20,498 nucleotides of DNA, taken from JBBRUG01 sp038247995. Lineage in GTDB: Bacteria > Chloroflexota > Chloroflexia > Chloroflexales > Chloroflexaceae. The stretch covers positions 1 to 20,498 of the forward strand of contig JBBRUG010000071.1 of assembly GCA_038247995.1 (NCBI GenBank). The letters are read 5' to 3'. Shown one piece after another: positions 14,485 to 20,498 of the stretch. The notes under the pieces are model-generated. The model saw only the letters and a list, made by a program, of their open reading frames with translations, was not told the DNA's origin and did no database searches. How positions within the stretch are numbered: position 1 is the stretch's first letter; each line of letters begins with the position of its first letter. The position numbers and the translations under genes are program-made.

Positions 14485-14496
14485 GAACTTATGTAG
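14485..14496. promoter_or_regulatory. Degenerate LexA-box-like site at the lexA transcription start
   Basis: GAAC-TTAT-GTAG (reverse strand CTAC-ATAA-GTTC) matches one full half-site and part of the other of the GAAC-N4-GTTC box bound by LexA in Gram-positive bacteria. It falls on the predicted lexA start site (about 14495). It is plausible because lexA is nearly always autoregulated, but with six of eight positions matching it could be chance. Confidence 0.35.
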
Positions 14497-14501
14497 CAAT
14501 G

Positions 14502-14531
14502 ATTATATCAAGCAAACACTTGTGCTGTCAA
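14502..14531 (-). promoter_or_regulatory. Consensus sigma-70-type promoter of lexA
   Basis: On the minus strand, TTGACA (14531-14526) and TATAAT (14507-14502) are separated by 18 bp. Both hexamers are perfect. The predicted start near 14495 gives a leader of about 83 nt. It is divergent from, and interleaved with, the ROK gene promoter region. Confidence 0.85.
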
Positions 14532-14550
14532 GCGTTTTCCGTTTCCAGCG

Positions 14551-14559
14551 TGCTATAAT
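14551..14559 (+). promoter_or_regulatory. Extended -10 promoter giving a probably leaderless ROK transcript
   Basis: TGC-TATAAT (14551-14559) is a perfect -10 with a TGn extension. It ends six bases before the ATG at 14566, so transcription should begin at or within a base or two of the start codon. No Shine-Dalgarno sequence could fit. The -35 position 17 bp upstream (AGCGTT) is poor, which is usual for extended -10 promoters. Confidence 0.7.
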
Positions 14560-14565
14560 CAGCAT

Positions 14566-15501
14566 ATGGAGCACGTAATTGGCATCGATCTTGGCGGTAC
14601 GCAGCTTCGCGCCGCCCTGATTGCCTCCGATGGAACCATTCTGGCCCATACGCGGGCGGCTTCGCTGGTCGGCGAGGGGCCTATGCGCACGGCAGATCGG
14701 ATTGCCGTTCTGGCGGCGCAGGTGGCGGCTGCGTTGCCGGCGGGCGGCCAGATTCGCGGCCTCGGCCTTGGCGCACCCGGTCCGCTCGATCCGGTGAGTG
14801 GGATCGTAATGGCGCCGCCGAACCTGCCCGGTTGGTACGATGTGCCGCTGCGGGCGTTGGTGCGCGAACGCGTAGGTATGGAGGTGGTGCTCGGGAACGA
14901 TGCGAATGCCGCCGCGCTGGCTGAATGGCGCTTCGGCGCCGGCGTCGGTACGCGCAACCTGGTGTATGTCACGGTGAGCACCGGGATCGGCGGCGGCGTG
15001 ATCAACGATGGCCGCCTCTTGCTTGGGCGCCTGGGCGCTGCGGCAGAGTTGGGCTTTCTCATCCTCGATGCCGATGGCGGCCTAAGCTGGGAAGAACTAG
15101 CCTCAGGCACGGCGCTTGGCCGCGCAGCGGCAGCCGCAATGCGCGAGCAGGCAGATTCGCTGTTGCACACCCTGGCTACGCCCGAAAGCGTAACTGCCGT
15201 TCATGTTGCCCAGGCTGCCGCCCAGTCTGATGCGCTCGCGACCCGCCTGATGGATCGTGAGGCCCGGTTGCTTGGGTTGGGCTTTGCTTCGGTGCTGCAT
15301 GCCTTCAGCCCCGAGATTCTCGTCGTCGGTGGTGGGGTTGTTACCGAAAATCCTCAACTGCTCGATCAGGCCCGCGCGATTGCCTACACGCGTGCGATGT
15401 GTGCGCTTTACACTGAGGTGCCGATTGTGCCGGCTCAGCTTGGTGATCTGGCCGGCGTCCTGGGTGCGGCGGCATTGTTCTGGCATGAGATTGAGGACTG
15501 A
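14566..15501 (+). CDS. ROK-family kinase-like protein, zinc motif lost
   Basis: A ROK (Repressor, ORF, Kinase) family member of 311 residues without a DNA-binding domain, so most likely a sugar kinase such as glucokinase or an N-acetylhexosamine kinase. The N-terminal phosphate loop is GIDLGGTQLR (6-15). The catalytic Asp112 lies in LGNDANAAALAEW, and STGIGGGV follows at 138-145. The usual EIGH...CxCGxxGCxE zinc motif is replaced by AELGFLILDADGGLSWEELASG: Glu161 is kept, His becomes Phe164, and the cysteines are missing. Kinase activity is therefore likely but not certain. Its stop overlaps the next start (TGATG). It is the first gene of a plus-strand run of six. Confidence 0.85.
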   Translation: MEHVIGIDLGGTQLRAALIASDGTILAHTRAASLVGEGPMRTADRIAVLAAQVAAALPAGGQIRGLGLGAPGPLDPVSGIVMAPPNLPGWYDVPLRALVRERVGMEVVLGNDANAAALAEWRFGAGVGTRNLVYVTVSTGIGGGVINDGRLLLGRLGAAAELGFLILDADGGLSWEELASGTALGRAAAAAMREQADSLLHTLATPESVTAVHVAQAAAQSDALATRLMDREARLLGLGFASVLHAFSPEILVVGGGVVTENPQLLDQARAIAYTRAMCALYTEVPIVPAQLGDLAGVLGAAALFWHEIED

Positions 15502-16595
15502 TGCATTTTGTGCTGGCTCCGCGCCGCCGGATGGCTGTTGTTTACGGCTCGGCGTTCCCCGCGATTGATGCCGCGCTTACTGAAGCACTTGCCGCACGTA
15601 CGGCAGCAGGTATTCCAACGCACCTCTACGATCCCGAAACAGGCCTGCCCGATTTTGGCATCGAACCTGCCGCGCTTGAACCAGCGGCGCTGATTGAGCA
15701 ACTCCAGGCGTTGCGCGGCGTGTCCGACCAACGCAGTGGTATAATAGAAAGCCTATGGATTGTCGCTGGGCCGCAACTTGTGCCTTTTGCGCTGTTGCCG
15801 AATCCTATGGCCGATAGCGACGGTCCGTTGCCGGTTGACAGCCTCTATGGGTTAGCCAGCGTCGTTGAACCGCTCGCCCGCTGGCCGGTCGGACGCACCC
15901 CCGACGCTGATCCACATCAAGCGGGGTTGCTGGTACACTTGCTTGAACGGGTTGCCGCAGCCCATCGCACCGGCCCGCAGCCGCCAATACCAATTGTTGT
16001 GCTGTGTGCCGAGCGTTGGGCCGCTGTTACTGAAGCCGTGCTTGCGCAGGCCGCGATCAATAGCGTTCCGCAAACTGCGCCGCCGCTGACGTCCGGCCCA
16101 CAGGCAACCGCAGCGTTAGCCGGAGCACGGATGGTGTATGCCAATGTGCATGGCGTGCGGACAAGTTCGGCCTGGTTTGGCCAACCGTTTGGGAGTCTGG
16201 TACTTACCCCGGCGGTTACGGCGGCTAATCTGGAAACGCTTACCGGCGCAGCGATCATCTCCCAGGCGTGTTATGGAGCGCGGCTCGATGATCCGCAGGG
16301 CGCACGGTCACTAGCAGTGGCATTCCTGGCCGCCGGCGTTGATGCGCTGATCGCTACCAATGTGCTGGCGTATGGCGCGCCAGATCCGCCGCCCGGCGAG
16401 TCGGATCTGCTCGCGACTCAGTTATTGATGGCGCTGCGAACGCCCGGTGTGCGTCTCGGCGACGCTGTTCTAGCCGCCCACGCCGCACTGTTGCGGAACC
16501 TGCTGCGTACGCGAGGTAGCCTGGGCGCCGATGATGTAAAGACGTTGCTGAGTTTTGTTTTATATGGTGATCCGGCGCTCCAGTGGTGCGCCTGA
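15501..16595 (+). CDS. C25 (gingipain)-like putative cysteine peptidase, cytosolic
   Basis: A 364-residue protein that fits the caspase-like fold of peptidase family C25. Features in the right order are WIVAGPQLVPFALLP (86-100), DSLYG (113-117), WPVGRTP (128-134, like the GR(L/I)P turn of gingipains), a His in YANVHGVR (His217), a Cys in ISQACYGARL (Cys257), then SLAVAFLAAGVDALIATN (270-287) and a C-terminal LYGDPAL (354-360). His217 and Cys257 would be the catalytic dyad. There is no signal peptide, pro-domain or sorting domain, unlike secreted C25 enzymes, so it should act in the cytoplasm. It may be CHAT-like. Translation is coupled to the ROK gene by a 1-bp overlap. The substrate is unknown. 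Confidence 0.65.
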   Translation: MHFVLAPRRRMAVVYGSAFPAIDAALTEALAARTAAGIPTHLYDPETGLPDFGIEPAALEPAALIEQLQALRGVSDQRSGIIESLWIVAGPQLVPFALLPNPMADSDGPLPVDSLYGLASVVEPLARWPVGRTPDADPHQAGLLVHLLERVAAAHRTGPQPPIPIVVLCAERWAAVTEAVLAQAAINSVPQTAPPLTSGPQATAALAGARMVYANVHGVRTSSAWFGQPFGSLVLTPAVTAANLETLTGAAIISQACYGARLDDPQGARSLAVAFLAAGVDALIATNVLAYGAPDPPPGESDLLATQLLMALRTPGVRLGDAVLAAHAALLRNLLRTRGSLGADDVKTLLSFVLYGDPALQWCA

Positions 16596-16613
16596 ACGGA
16601 ATGGAGACTTGTG

Positions 16614-16997
16614 ATGATGAAACATCGCCCGGCGCTCGGTCGTTCACGGCTGACAACGCGCCGTGACCGCCGCCCGCCCGCTGTGTTGCAACCAGCGCAC
16701 AAGCAACTTGTCGCTGCGCTGCGTGTAGCGCAAGAGTTTGTCCAGACGCGCTGGCCCGACCTAGGCTGTGTTGAACCACGGGTCACAACCCAGATCCGCC
16801 GCCGCCCCAGTTCCGATCTGCTCAAACGCCTTGGGGTTGCCGATCAGGACGTAGTGCTGCGCCAGGAAAGCGGTACCGAGTATACTTTTACATTCGCCCG
16901 TGAAATGACAACGGACAATGAACTGGTAACGCCACTTGTTGCGACCGTTACCGTCGATGACGATCACCGTATTGTGAAGGCGCTGATCTCAAAGTAG
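16614..16997 (+). CDS. Hypothetical protein, 127 residues
   Basis: Not recognised. A basic, disordered N-terminus (about 1-25, many Arg and Pro) precedes an amphipathic helix (HKQLVAALRVAQEFVQTRW) and a likely antiparallel sheet (EYTFTFARE...LVTPLVATVTVDDDHRIVKALISK). It has no signal peptide and no membrane span. The start is ATG 16614, with GGAG seven bases upstream. GTG 16611 and ATG 16617 are alternatives. It lies 18 bp after the C25-like gene and 15 bp before the FecR-domain gene, so it is surely co-transcribed. Small size and position suggest a partner or adaptor of one of these proteins, which is inference. Confidence 0.8.
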   Translation: MMKHRPALGRSRLTTRRDRRPPAVLQPAHKQLVAALRVAQEFVQTRWPDLGCVEPRVTTQIRRRPSSDLLKRLGVADQDVVLRQESGTEYTFTFAREMTTDNELVTPLVATVTVDDDHRIVKALISK

Positions 16998-17012
16998 GTC
17001 GGCTTAGTTCGT

Positions 17013-18431
17013 ATGCAACGGATTGAACAACCTGCCGGAACCCTGCCCGCAACCGGTCAACGCCGTACGTTGAGCCTCGCCTGGCTTACGCTGCTCGGCT
17101 TCTTCCTCGTGTTTGTGCTTTTGCTCGCGCTGGCTACGTTTCTCGTTGTACGTTACTATCACACGGTAACAACGCCGCAAGATGCGGTGCTGGTTGTACG
17201 CGGCCTGCCCGAGTGGGTGGCCTGGCAACCAGTTGGCCGTTCGATTTTTCAGGGTGTCGCCGACGGTCAGGCCATCCGTGAGGGCGATACGGTACGCGCC
17301 GCCGCCACCGCCGGTTATGGTCAGGTGGCCAGCCTGGTGCTCCCTGATGAAAGCCAGGTCGATCTCTGGGCCGGGGCTGAGTTGTCCATCGATATGCTAC
17401 GTACAACGCGCTGGAACACCGACACCTTCAGTGTTGCTTTGCAGCAGCGTACAGGCTATGCTCGCTACGATATTGCCGCCGATCAGGGTTTTCAGCAGGC
17501 GTTGTTCAAGGTTACGATCGGGGCGGCTACCGTCGAACTTACTCCCGGCGGGAGCTATAGTATCGATCTGCGCAGCCCGGTTCGTCAGATCGCGTTGCTA
17601 AATGATCCTACGCCGCTAACTGCCGATGTAGCTGTACGTAGCGGCAGCCTGATTGTTCACGGAGCGAATGGCGAACGGGTGATCCTGGGGCCGCGTCAAC
17701 GCGTCGAAGTGGATCCAACCGGCGTGCCTGGCCCGCCTGTGCCTGCGCGCTGGGAACTGATTGTCGACGGTGGTTTTAGCCAGTATACCGAGCAAGAATA
17801 TAACAATACCACCCAGGAAGAATCGCCGACAATTCCGCGCTCAAGTACCTGGCAGATTTCCGGAACACCTACACTGCCCGACAATCAGCGGGGCTACTTC
17901 CGGCTCTCGCCAATCTGCCGCCCGCCGGACGTCAACAACCTCTGCGCCCTCGAAGATCGCCGCACTGCTGCCTGGTTCTATCGTACCGGCGGCCAGACAC
18001 AGGGCTTCGCCACCTTCATCACCCAACAACTTGGTTCCGCAAGTACGGGGATCGATATTTCTGAATACCGCACGCTTACATTTTCACTCTGGGCGCGCGT
18101 GCTCTATCAGTCGCTCCCCGATGTCGGCGATCGCGGCACTGAATGTCCAGTAATGATTCGCATTACGGGCCGTCGCGAGAGTCCGGCCGACCCGGATATT
18201 GAGCGGGTTGTATGTGTCTATACCGACATCGACGATGAAGAACCACGCGTAAAGTCCGATGAGATCATCTACATTCGCGTCGAGCGCTCCGAATGGACGC
18301 CGATCCGGATTGATTTGCGCGCCGACGAGTGGCTGCCCGATTTTCGTTATCTGCGGCGGGTGCAGATCTACGCCAACGGTCACGATTATGATGCGCGGGT
18401 TGTGGACGTGTCGCTGGTTGGTGAACAGTAG
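17013..18431 (+). CDS. Membrane-anchored FecR-domain protein
   Basis: A 472-residue protein with a short cytoplasmic N-terminus, one transmembrane helix (about 21-47) and a large extracytoplasmic part. Residues about 55-235 look like a FecR domain: VRGLPEWVAWQPVGRSIFQG, VLPDESQVDLWAGAELSID, FKVTIGAATVELTPGGSYSID and VRSGSLIVHGANGERVILGPRQ. The ~230-residue C-terminal part (WELIVDGGF, then FITQQLGSASTGIDISEYRT and WTPIRIDLRADEWLPDFRYL) resembles a jelly-roll carbohydrate-binding module. Cysteines occur in pairs there and may form disulfides. It starts 15 bp after the unknown gene, without an obvious ribosome-binding site. No FecI-type sigma factor is nearby, so classic iron-citrate signalling is unlikely. 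A wall or polysaccharide sensor is more plausible. Confidence 0.75.
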   Translation: MQRIEQPAGTLPATGQRRTLSLAWLTLLGFFLVFVLLLALATFLVVRYYHTVTTPQDAVLVVRGLPEWVAWQPVGRSIFQGVADGQAIREGDTVRAAATAGYGQVASLVLPDESQVDLWAGAELSIDMLRTTRWNTDTFSVALQQRTGYARYDIAADQGFQQALFKVTIGAATVELTPGGSYSIDLRSPVRQIALLNDPTPLTADVAVRSGSLIVHGANGERVILGPRQRVEVDPTGVPGPPVPARWELIVDGGFSQYTEQEYNNTTQEESPTIPRSSTWQISGTPTLPDNQRGYFRLSPICRPPDVNNLCALEDRRTAAWFYRTGGQTQGFATFITQQLGSASTGIDISEYRTLTFSLWARVLYQSLPDVGDRGTECPVMIRITGRRESPADPDIERVVCVYTDIDDEEPRVKSDEIIYIRVERSEWTPIRIDLRADEWLPDFRYLRRVQIYANGHDYDARVVDVSLVGEQ

Positions 18432-18470
18432 ACAGGCTTCAGTTCTCAGATATTAAGCATCAGGAATACT

Positions 18471-19766
18471 ATGCGCACAATCTGTGTGGTAGGGACAGGC
18501 TATGTCGGGTTGACTACAGGGGTCTGTTTCGCTGATCTGGGCAATCGGGTTACCTGTATTGAGATTGACCTGGCCAAGCTCGATACGCTACGCAGCGGGC
18601 GCACGCCGATCTATGAGCCGGGCTTGCAAGAGGTGCTGGAACGCAATTTGCGCGCCGGGCGGCTTGCCTTTACCGATGATTATGCGCTGGCATTGCAAGA
18701 CGCCGACTTTATTTTTATTACGGTCGGCACACCGATGGCCGACGATGGAGCGGCCGATCTCAGCCAGGTTGAAGCGGCGGCGGCGTCGATCGGCAAACAC
18801 CTTCAGCGTGATGCAGTTATTATCGATAAAAGTACGGTGCCGGTTGGTACGGGCGATATGGTGGGCGCGATCATCAGCAGCCACAAGCATGCTGAGTATT
18901 CGTTTAGCGTGATCTCGAACCCGGAATTCCTGCGTGAAGGCAGTGCGCTGAGTGATTTCTTCAAGCCCGACCGGATCGTGCTTGGTGCGGATGATCGCGC
19001 TGCCGCCGAGCGAGTAGCTGCACTGCATGACCCGCTCGGCGCCCCGGTGATTATCACCGACTTGCGCACCGCTGAGATGATCAAGTATGCGTCGAACGCC
19101 TTCCTGGCTACCCGGATCAGCTTTATTAATGAGACCGCCCAGATCTGTGAACGGCTTGGCGCCGATGTGAAAGAAGTGGCGCGTGGTATGGGCGCCGACA
19201 AACGGATCGGCCCGCACTTCCTCGACGCCGGAGTGGGCTATGGCGGTTCGTGTTTTCCGAAGGATGTGTTGGCCTTGCACCACATGGCGGCCTCCGCCGG
19301 GTGCCACCCGCAATTGCTCCAGGCCGTAATGGACATCAACCAGGATGCCCGGAGGCGCTTTATCGATAAGCTGCGGGCCACGTTAGGCAGCTTTGAAGGC
19401 ACGCTGATTGGCGTGTTGGGGCTTTCATTCAAGCCAAACACCGATGATATGCGTGAGGCGCCGAGCGTGGCGATTATCGAGGCGCTCCAGGCCGAAGGCG
19501 CACGGGTGAAAGCCTACGATCCAGTGGCCATGGACGCCGCAGGCGAGATTTTGCCCCGCGTGACTTATTGCGCTACCGCCTACGACGTAGCCAAAGAGGC
19601 GGATGCCTTGCTGATCATTACTGAGTGGAATGAGTTTAAACAACTCGATTTGAACCGGATCATGCAGCATATGCGCCGCCCAGTGCTCCTCGACGGGCGG
19701 AATATTTACGATCCGGCCGATATGTATGCGCGGGGTTTTATTTATCACGGCGTAGGGCGGGGGTGA
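18471..19766 (+). CDS. ugd: UDP-glucose 6-dehydrogenase
   Basis: Oxidises UDP-glucose to UDP-glucuronate with two NAD+, supplying precursors of acidic polysaccharides and some lipids. It is 431 residues, normal for bacterial enzymes. The NAD-binding loop is VVGTGYVGLTTG (6-17), with TVGTP at 84-88 and STVPVGTG at 121-128. The catalytic Cys261 lies in GYGGSCFPKD. Lys205 and Asn209 of the EMIKYASNAFLA stretch are the expected substrate and catalytic contacts. The C-terminal domain has LGLSFKPNTDDMREAPS. AGGA lies five bases before the ATG. The nucleotide-sugar activity could also be toward UDP-ManNAc or GDP-mannose, but the motif set fits UDP-glucose best. Confidence 0.94.
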   Translation: MRTICVVGTGYVGLTTGVCFADLGNRVTCIEIDLAKLDTLRSGRTPIYEPGLQEVLERNLRAGRLAFTDDYALALQDADFIFITVGTPMADDGAADLSQVEAAAASIGKHLQRDAVIIDKSTVPVGTGDMVGAIISSHKHAEYSFSVISNPEFLREGSALSDFFKPDRIVLGADDRAAAERVAALHDPLGAPVIITDLRTAEMIKYASNAFLATRISFINETAQICERLGADVKEVARGMGADKRIGPHFLDAGVGYGGSCFPKDVLALHHMAASAGCHPQLLQAVMDINQDARRRFIDKLRATLGSFEGTLIGVLGLSFKPNTDDMREAPSVAIIEALQAEGARVKAYDPVAMDAAGEILPRVTYCATAYDVAKEADALLIITEWNEFKQLDLNRIMQHMRRPVLLDGRNIYDPADMYARGFIYHGVGRG

Positions 19767-19768
19767 GT

Positions 19769-19858
19769 ATGCAAATGCAAAATGCAAAGGGCAAAAGGCA
19801 ATACTGCGGGTGCAGTTCGCCGGCGCTACGCACTACGCAACACGCGCTACGCAACACG
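19769..19858. repeat. Two short tandem-repeat blocks between ugd and acpS
   Basis: The first block is ATGCAAA at 19769-19775, 19775-19781 and 19782-19788, fading into GGCAAA-type copies to 19800. The second block is CTACGCA (19826) followed by CTACGCAACACG at 19833-19844 and 19847-19858. Both repeat types are common between genes in filamentous Chloroflexota (from memory). The second block ends six bases before the acpS ATG, so acpS has no recognisable Shine-Dalgarno sequence. Confidence 0.75.
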
Positions 19859-19864
19859 TAACTC

Positions 19865-20278
19865 ATGCTCTACCACGGCATCGATATTGTTGAAGTAGAT
19901 CGAGTGCGGCACGCTGTGGAGCGTTGGGGTGAACGCTTCCTGCGGCGCGTGTTTACTGCACGTGAACTCGCCGATTGCGCCGCCTTAGGCCCAAACCCGC
20001 GTTATGAGTCGTTGGCGGCGCGTTGGGCGGCGAAAGAAGCAACCGCTAAGGCGCTAGGCATCGGCCTAACTGGCCTGGGCGCTGAGGCCATTCCCACCGC
20101 GCACAAACGCGCCGGCCTGCACGACATCGAAGTGGTGCGTGCCCCCGATGGCCGGCCCACCTTGCACCTCCACGGTGCGCTCGCCGTGCATATGGACGCC
20201 CTTGCCATGAGCCTGAGCTTGAGCCACACGGCCACCTACGCCGTGGCCAGTGTCGTTGCGCTGGAGCGGCAGGCCTGA
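19865..20278 (+). CDS. acpS: Holo-[acyl-carrier-protein] synthase
   Basis: Transfers the 4'-phosphopantetheine arm from coenzyme A to a serine of acyl carrier protein for fatty-acid synthesis. It is 137 residues, the usual trimeric AcpS size. The metal-binding GIDIVEVDRV (5-14, Asp7) and RWAAKEATAKALGIG (53-67, Glu58 and Lys62) motifs are present, with the C-terminal SLSLSHTATYAVASVVAL typical of the family. The start follows repeat DNA. Internal methionines are too far in to be better. It lies 98 bp after ugd. Co-transcription is likely but not shown. Confidence 0.94.
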   Translation: MLYHGIDIVEVDRVRHAVERWGERFLRRVFTARELADCAALGPNPRYESLAARWAAKEATAKALGIGLTGLGAEAIPTAHKRAGLHDIEVVRAPDGRPTLHLHGALAVHMDALAMSLSLSHTATYAVASVVALERQA

Positions 20279-20320
20279 TGAGCGATGCTCAGCGGCGGGC
20301 GGGGGGCGGAACGCTCTCAG

Positions 20321-20498
20321 GTGTAGGGTTTTTGCCGTTGCCCTCACCCCAAACCCCGCTCCCTGAGCGGGAGAGGGGTTTCCGACCGCATCAGGACGCC
20401 ATTCTTCGGCGGCTCCCCCTGCTCCCCTTGAGGGAGAAGGGGGCTGGGGGGATGAGGGAAATAGCGCATTGGGACGCGATCCTGTAAAAACCCTACAC
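20321..20498. mobile_element. MITE-like non-coding element with 13-bp terminal inverted repeats
   Basis: GTGTAGGGTTTTT (20321-20333) is the exact reverse complement of AAAAACCCTACAC (20486-20498). Inside are two imperfect GC-rich hairpins. In the first, AAACCCC-G-CTCCC (20351-20363) pairs with GGGAG-A-GGGGTTT (20369-20381). In the second, CCCCCT-G-CTCCC (20415-20426) pairs with GGGAG-A-AGGGGG (20432-20443). Two related halves carry similar ends, CGCATCAGGACGC (20388-20400) and CGCATTGGGACGC. It begins 42 bp after acpS and fills the rest of the window. Length, perfect terminal repeats and lack of a gene fit a miniature element mobilised in trans. A target-site duplication cannot be checked because the window ends here. 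Confidence 0.6.

Noticed and set aside
15737..15745. TGG-TATAAT, an extended -10 box inside the C25-like gene
   Set aside because: No -35 at usable distance, and the next ATG (15755) is out of frame. Probably a chance match within coding sequence.
20278..20487. ORF of 69 residues overlapping the acpS stop (TGATG)
   Set aside because: From about residue 16 it is a translation of the repeat element (PLPSPQTPLPERERG is typical of translated REP-like DNA). Only the first ~14 residues could be a remnant of a coupled gene, too little to call.

Overview
The window reads as high-GC chromosomal DNA from a Chloroflexota bacterium, most likely of the Chloroflexales (Chloroflexus/Roseiflexus/Oscillochloris relatives). 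This is an inference. It rests on the protein flavour, on dense short intergenic repeats of types common in that phylum, on a NusA with an extra C-terminal domain and on a glycine-rich IF2. No rRNA, tRNA, CRISPR array, phage gene or recognisable transposase gene was seen. Both ends lie in short repeats, so the window may be a whole contig bounded by repeats.

Left half, minus strand (about 8512 down to 12): a translation and RNA-metabolism operon in the order nusA, ylxR/rnpM, infB, rbfA, an RsmC-like methyltransferase, nrnA, truB and an AlaX-type alanyl-tRNA editing protein. Several junctions are 1- or 4-bp stop/start overlaps (rbfA/methyltransferase, nrnA/truB). rimP, usually next to nusA, is absent here. 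A candidate promoter with an extended -10 lies about 270 bp upstream of nusA. Strong hairpins sit just before nusA, between ylxR and infB, and just before nrnA.

Middle, plus strand (8570 to 13745): a good sigma-70-type promoter drives a 43-residue single-span membrane peptide that ends in a textbook intrinsic terminator. After a 350-bp structured intergenic stretch comes a three-gene exporter cluster: an 818-residue secreted/membrane-anchored protein, an ABC ATPase and an ABC-2 permease. It closes on a perfect hairpin that contains the permease stop codon and faces the end of lexA.

Right half (13759 to 20498): lexA (minus) is divergent from a plus-strand run of ROK kinase-like protein, a C25/gingipain-like putative cysteine peptidase without a signal peptide, an unknown 127-residue protein, a membrane-anchored FecR-domain protein, UDP-glucose 6-dehydrogenase and holo-ACP synthase. 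The ROK gene has a -10 box six bases before its ATG and is probably leaderless. lexA has a near-consensus promoter with a degenerate LexA-box-like site at the predicted start of transcription. The ROK, peptidase, unknown and FecR genes are the least explained set in the window and the best candidate for an undescribed functional unit. The window ends in a 178-bp MITE-like element with 13-bp perfect terminal inverted repeats.
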